From Puniceicoccaceae bacterium 5H (GTDB lineage Bacteria > Verrucomicrobiota > Verrucomicrobiia > Opitutales > Oceanipulchritudinaceae): a stretch of 64,000 nt of DNA. Numbering within the stretch: position 1 is the stretch's first letter; each line of letters opens with the position of its first letter. The position numbers and the translations under genes were made by a program. The stretch is taken from assembly GCA_009772895.1 (NCBI GenBank), contig WOUP01000015.1:1-64000 (forward strand), read 5' to 3'. The notes below the pieces were generated by a model. That model had not been told where the DNA came from. It ran no database searches and saw only the letters and a program-made list of their open reading frames with translations. Shown here one piece after another: positions 61,243 through 64,000 of this stretch.

Positions 61243-61848
61243 ATGGCGACGGAGCAATGGTTCTGGCGCGTCTTTGGCGCTGTGGGCACGGCCTTGATGG
61301 GAGTGATGCCGGTCGGTGGCGTGCAGGCCCTCCTGGCGCTTTCCAGGGCCTGGCAGGAGCTGCAGGAGCGCGACGTGCCCAACAAGATCGAGTTGATCTC
61401 GCTTTACCTGGCGCCGTCGTTGGAAACGATCCGCGTGGGGCTCTGGTTGTGGCACCTGGGGCTGCTGCTGCTCATCGTATCGCTCGGGCTGCTGCGACGT
61501 CGCTTTCCCCGCCGCCTGCATCTGGGGCGCTGCAGCGGGTTGCGCTACGGCTTTACGTTCACGCTGTGCCTGTTGCTGGGGCAGGTGGGCGCGCATCGCT
61601 TTTACGCCGGACGTTGGGGTACGGGTATGTTGTACATTGTGCTGAGTGCGTTGACGATTCTGGCCTTTCGCTGGCCGCACCCTGCCTCGCTGTTTATCAG
61701 CGCCACCTGCATGCCCTTGTTGCTGCTGTGGCGCACCGTAGACATGATCAGCATTGCCGATGAGCGTTTCCGCGATGCCGAGGGCGGCTACATCATGATG
61801 CGGGCCAACCGTCCGATGGTGCCGGCGCCGGCGATTCCCTCGTTTTAG
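61243..61848 (+). CDS. TM2 domain membrane protein
   Basis: 201 residues. Five or so membrane segments. The C-terminal half has the TM2 pattern: GLRYGFTFTLCLLLGQVGAHRFYAGRWGTG, split as GQVGAHRFYAGRWG and LWRTVDMISIADERFR. The N-terminal half carries two further helices (AVGTALMGVMPVGG and LWHLGLLLLIVSLGLL). TM2 function in bacteria is unknown. TTGACT at 61209 may belong to its promoter. Confidence 0.75.
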   Translation: MATEQWFWRVFGAVGTALMGVMPVGGVQALLALSRAWQELQERDVPNKIELISLYLAPSLETIRVGLWLWHLGLLLLIVSLGLLRRRFPRRLHLGRCSGLRYGFTFTLCLLLGQVGAHRFYAGRWGTGMLYIVLSALTILAFRWPHPASLFISATCMPLLLLWRTVDMISIADERFRDAEGGYIMMRANRPMVPAPAIPSF

Positions 61849-61853
61849 GGCCG

Positions 61854-62747
61854 CTAGAGCTCCTCGCTGGTCAAGCCGTAAGATTCGAGCCACCAGTAGA
61901 ACGCGTCGATCCAGTGGTCGCTGGTGGTGCCTTTTTTGTAAAGGCCGAAGCCATGATTGCCTTTGGCGTAGATATGGAGTTCGGCTTCGGCACCGGCCTC
62001 GCGTGCCTTTTGGTAAAAGGGGATCTGGCCGGGGGCGACGAGACCGTCGTCTGCGGCCACGGCCATGAACAAGGGCGGTGCGGCCTGCCAGTCGAACTGG
62101 ACATTCTCGGGGTCGGCGAGAGAGGGCGCGCCATAGATCAGGGCTGCGTAATCCGGTCGACTCTCAGCGTCGGGCTGCAGGGCGGTGCCGGCGGTTACCG
62201 CACCGCCGGCGGAAAAGCCGATCATGGCAATGCGGTGCGGATCGATGGCGTATTCTTTGGCGTGTGCGCGCACGTACGCGACGGCCTGCTTGCCGTCGGC
62301 GATGCTTTTGAGCGATTGCTGATGGATCTTGCGGAAGCCTTCGGCGTTGTCTTCAGGGGAGCCGCCGAAGAGCTGCCCGATCAGCTGATCGAAAGCCTCG
62401 GGGTCCTCCGGAGTGGGGACGGTGCGGTATTTGAGGACAAAGGCGGTGATGCCGCGCTCTTGCAGCCATTCGGCTACCCAGCGGCCTTCGTGGTTGATGG
62501 CAAGAAACATGAGCCCGCCGCCGGGCGCGATGACGACGGCGGTGCCATTGGGGTGCTCGGGTCGGTAGACGAGCAGGCTGGGCTCGCTGACGTTGCGGAC
62601 GACTTCGGAGCCGGTGGCCTGGGTGACGATCTCGGTCTTGGCGGCGTCGGGGCCGTAGTCCCCCAGCGGAATCGTTTCAGGCGCGGCGGTGAGGGCACAC
62701 GCGAGGTTGGCGAGCAATACGAATGGCGTCAGTCGGGGTAGCTGCAT
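61854..62747 (-). CDS. Exported alpha/beta hydrolase (esterase-like)
   Basis: 297 residues from the ATG read at 62747; a further in-frame start 24 nt upstream is less likely because the signal peptide (MQLPRLTPFVLLANLACALTA) begins here. The catalytic Ser is in GFSAGGAV, the Asp in ADDGLVAP and the His in KGNHGFGLY. The oxyanion strand is APGGGLMFLAINHEG. It resembles the BD-FAE/acetylxylan esterase-type group, often used on polysaccharide esters; substrate not provable. It converges on the TM2 gene, stops 5 nt apart. Confidence 0.8.
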   Translation of the reverse strand: MQLPRLTPFVLLANLACALTAAPETIPLGDYGPDAAKTEIVTQATGSEVVRNVSEPSLLVYRPEHPNGTAVVIAPGGGLMFLAINHEGRWVAEWLQERGITAFVLKYRTVPTPEDPEAFDQLIGQLFGGSPEDNAEGFRKIHQQSLKSIADGKQAVAYVRAHAKEYAIDPHRIAMIGFSAGGAVTAGTALQPDAESRPDYAALIYGAPSLADPENVQFDWQAAPPLFMAVAADDGLVAPGQIPFYQKAREAGAEAELHIYAKGNHGFGLYKKGTTSDHWIDAFYWWLESYGLTSEEL

Positions 62748-62819
62748 CGTCTCTCTTTCGTAAGGCCGCACGACTCGATTGGCAAAAACTGCCGCATTCT
62801 AACTTTATGGGCACAAGAA

Positions 62820-62847
62820 AGGCCAGGTGCATGTCGCGGCCTGGCCT
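62820..62847 (-). terminator. Terminator of citrate synthase
   Basis: An 8-bp perfect stem AGGCCAGG/CCTGGCCT with a 12-nt loop, followed on the minus strand by TTCTTG. The T-run is short, so strength is moderate. It lies 24 nt after the citrate synthase stop. Confidence 0.6.
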
Positions 62848-62871
62848 GGAAAGAGAAGTCGGGTGCGGCTT

Positions 62872-64000
<1,129 letters not shown>

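Overview
The window looks like chromosomal core DNA of a GC-rich bacterium of the Verrucomicrobia, most likely class Opitutae. That placement is an inference from gene order, protein character (type III pantothenate kinase, RNase HIII beside RNase HII, roadblock/FGE-type proteins) and the mixed use of Shine-Dalgarno sites; no 16S rRNA gene is present to prove it. I see no prophage, insertion sequence or CRISPR array.

Positions 1-2618 (minus strand) hold a lipoprotein cut by the window edge, a membrane protein with a C-terminal formylglycine-generating-enzyme-like domain, and a small roadblock-like protein. Positions 2992-5716 carry panB-panC-coaX-panD, which covers pantoate to 4'-phosphopantothenate, including the supply of beta-alanine. 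Then come rpsU, a TIM-barrel sugar isomerase-like protein, mutY (minus), the tandem RNases rnhC-rnhB, pdxJ, acpS, nnr and dprA. A minus-strand group from 14065 to 15967 contains pabA/trpG, nrdR, an unknown gene overlapping nrdR by 77 nt, and a HIT protein. A glycosyltransferase (minus) diverges from tgt.

Positions 18211-28853 carry a small coiled-coil/HTH protein, secA, lnt, a free-standing TonB C-terminal-domain protein, and an energy-transduction set (TPR protein, ExbB, ExbD and a degenerate TonB-like anchor protein).

Positions 29014-60916 are the transcription/translation superblock: tRNA-Thr, tuf, tRNA-Trp, secE, nusG, rplKAJL, rpoBC, rpsLG, fusA, rpsJ, then after a strong terminator rplCDWB-rpsS-rplV-rpsC-rplP-rpmC-rpsQ-rplNXE-rpsNH-rplFR-rpsE-rplO-secY-map and rpsMKD-rpoA-rplQ. 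The rpmD, adk, infA and rpmJ genes that often sit here are absent. The right end holds a membrane zinc-ribbon protein, a TM2 protein, an alpha/beta hydrolase (minus) and citrate synthase (minus, running off the window).

The gene content is conventional, so the novelty lies inside conserved proteins. RpoC has lost the four cysteines of its second zinc site, and TGT has lost two of its four zinc ligands. L22 ends in a His/Asp tail, S5 carries a Gly/Arg-rich N-terminal domain, and S11 and L17 carry acidic extensions. Many highly expressed genes start without a Shine-Dalgarno site. No gene cluster here is clearly a new system; the roadblock/FGE cassette and the TPR-ExbBD set are the best candidates.
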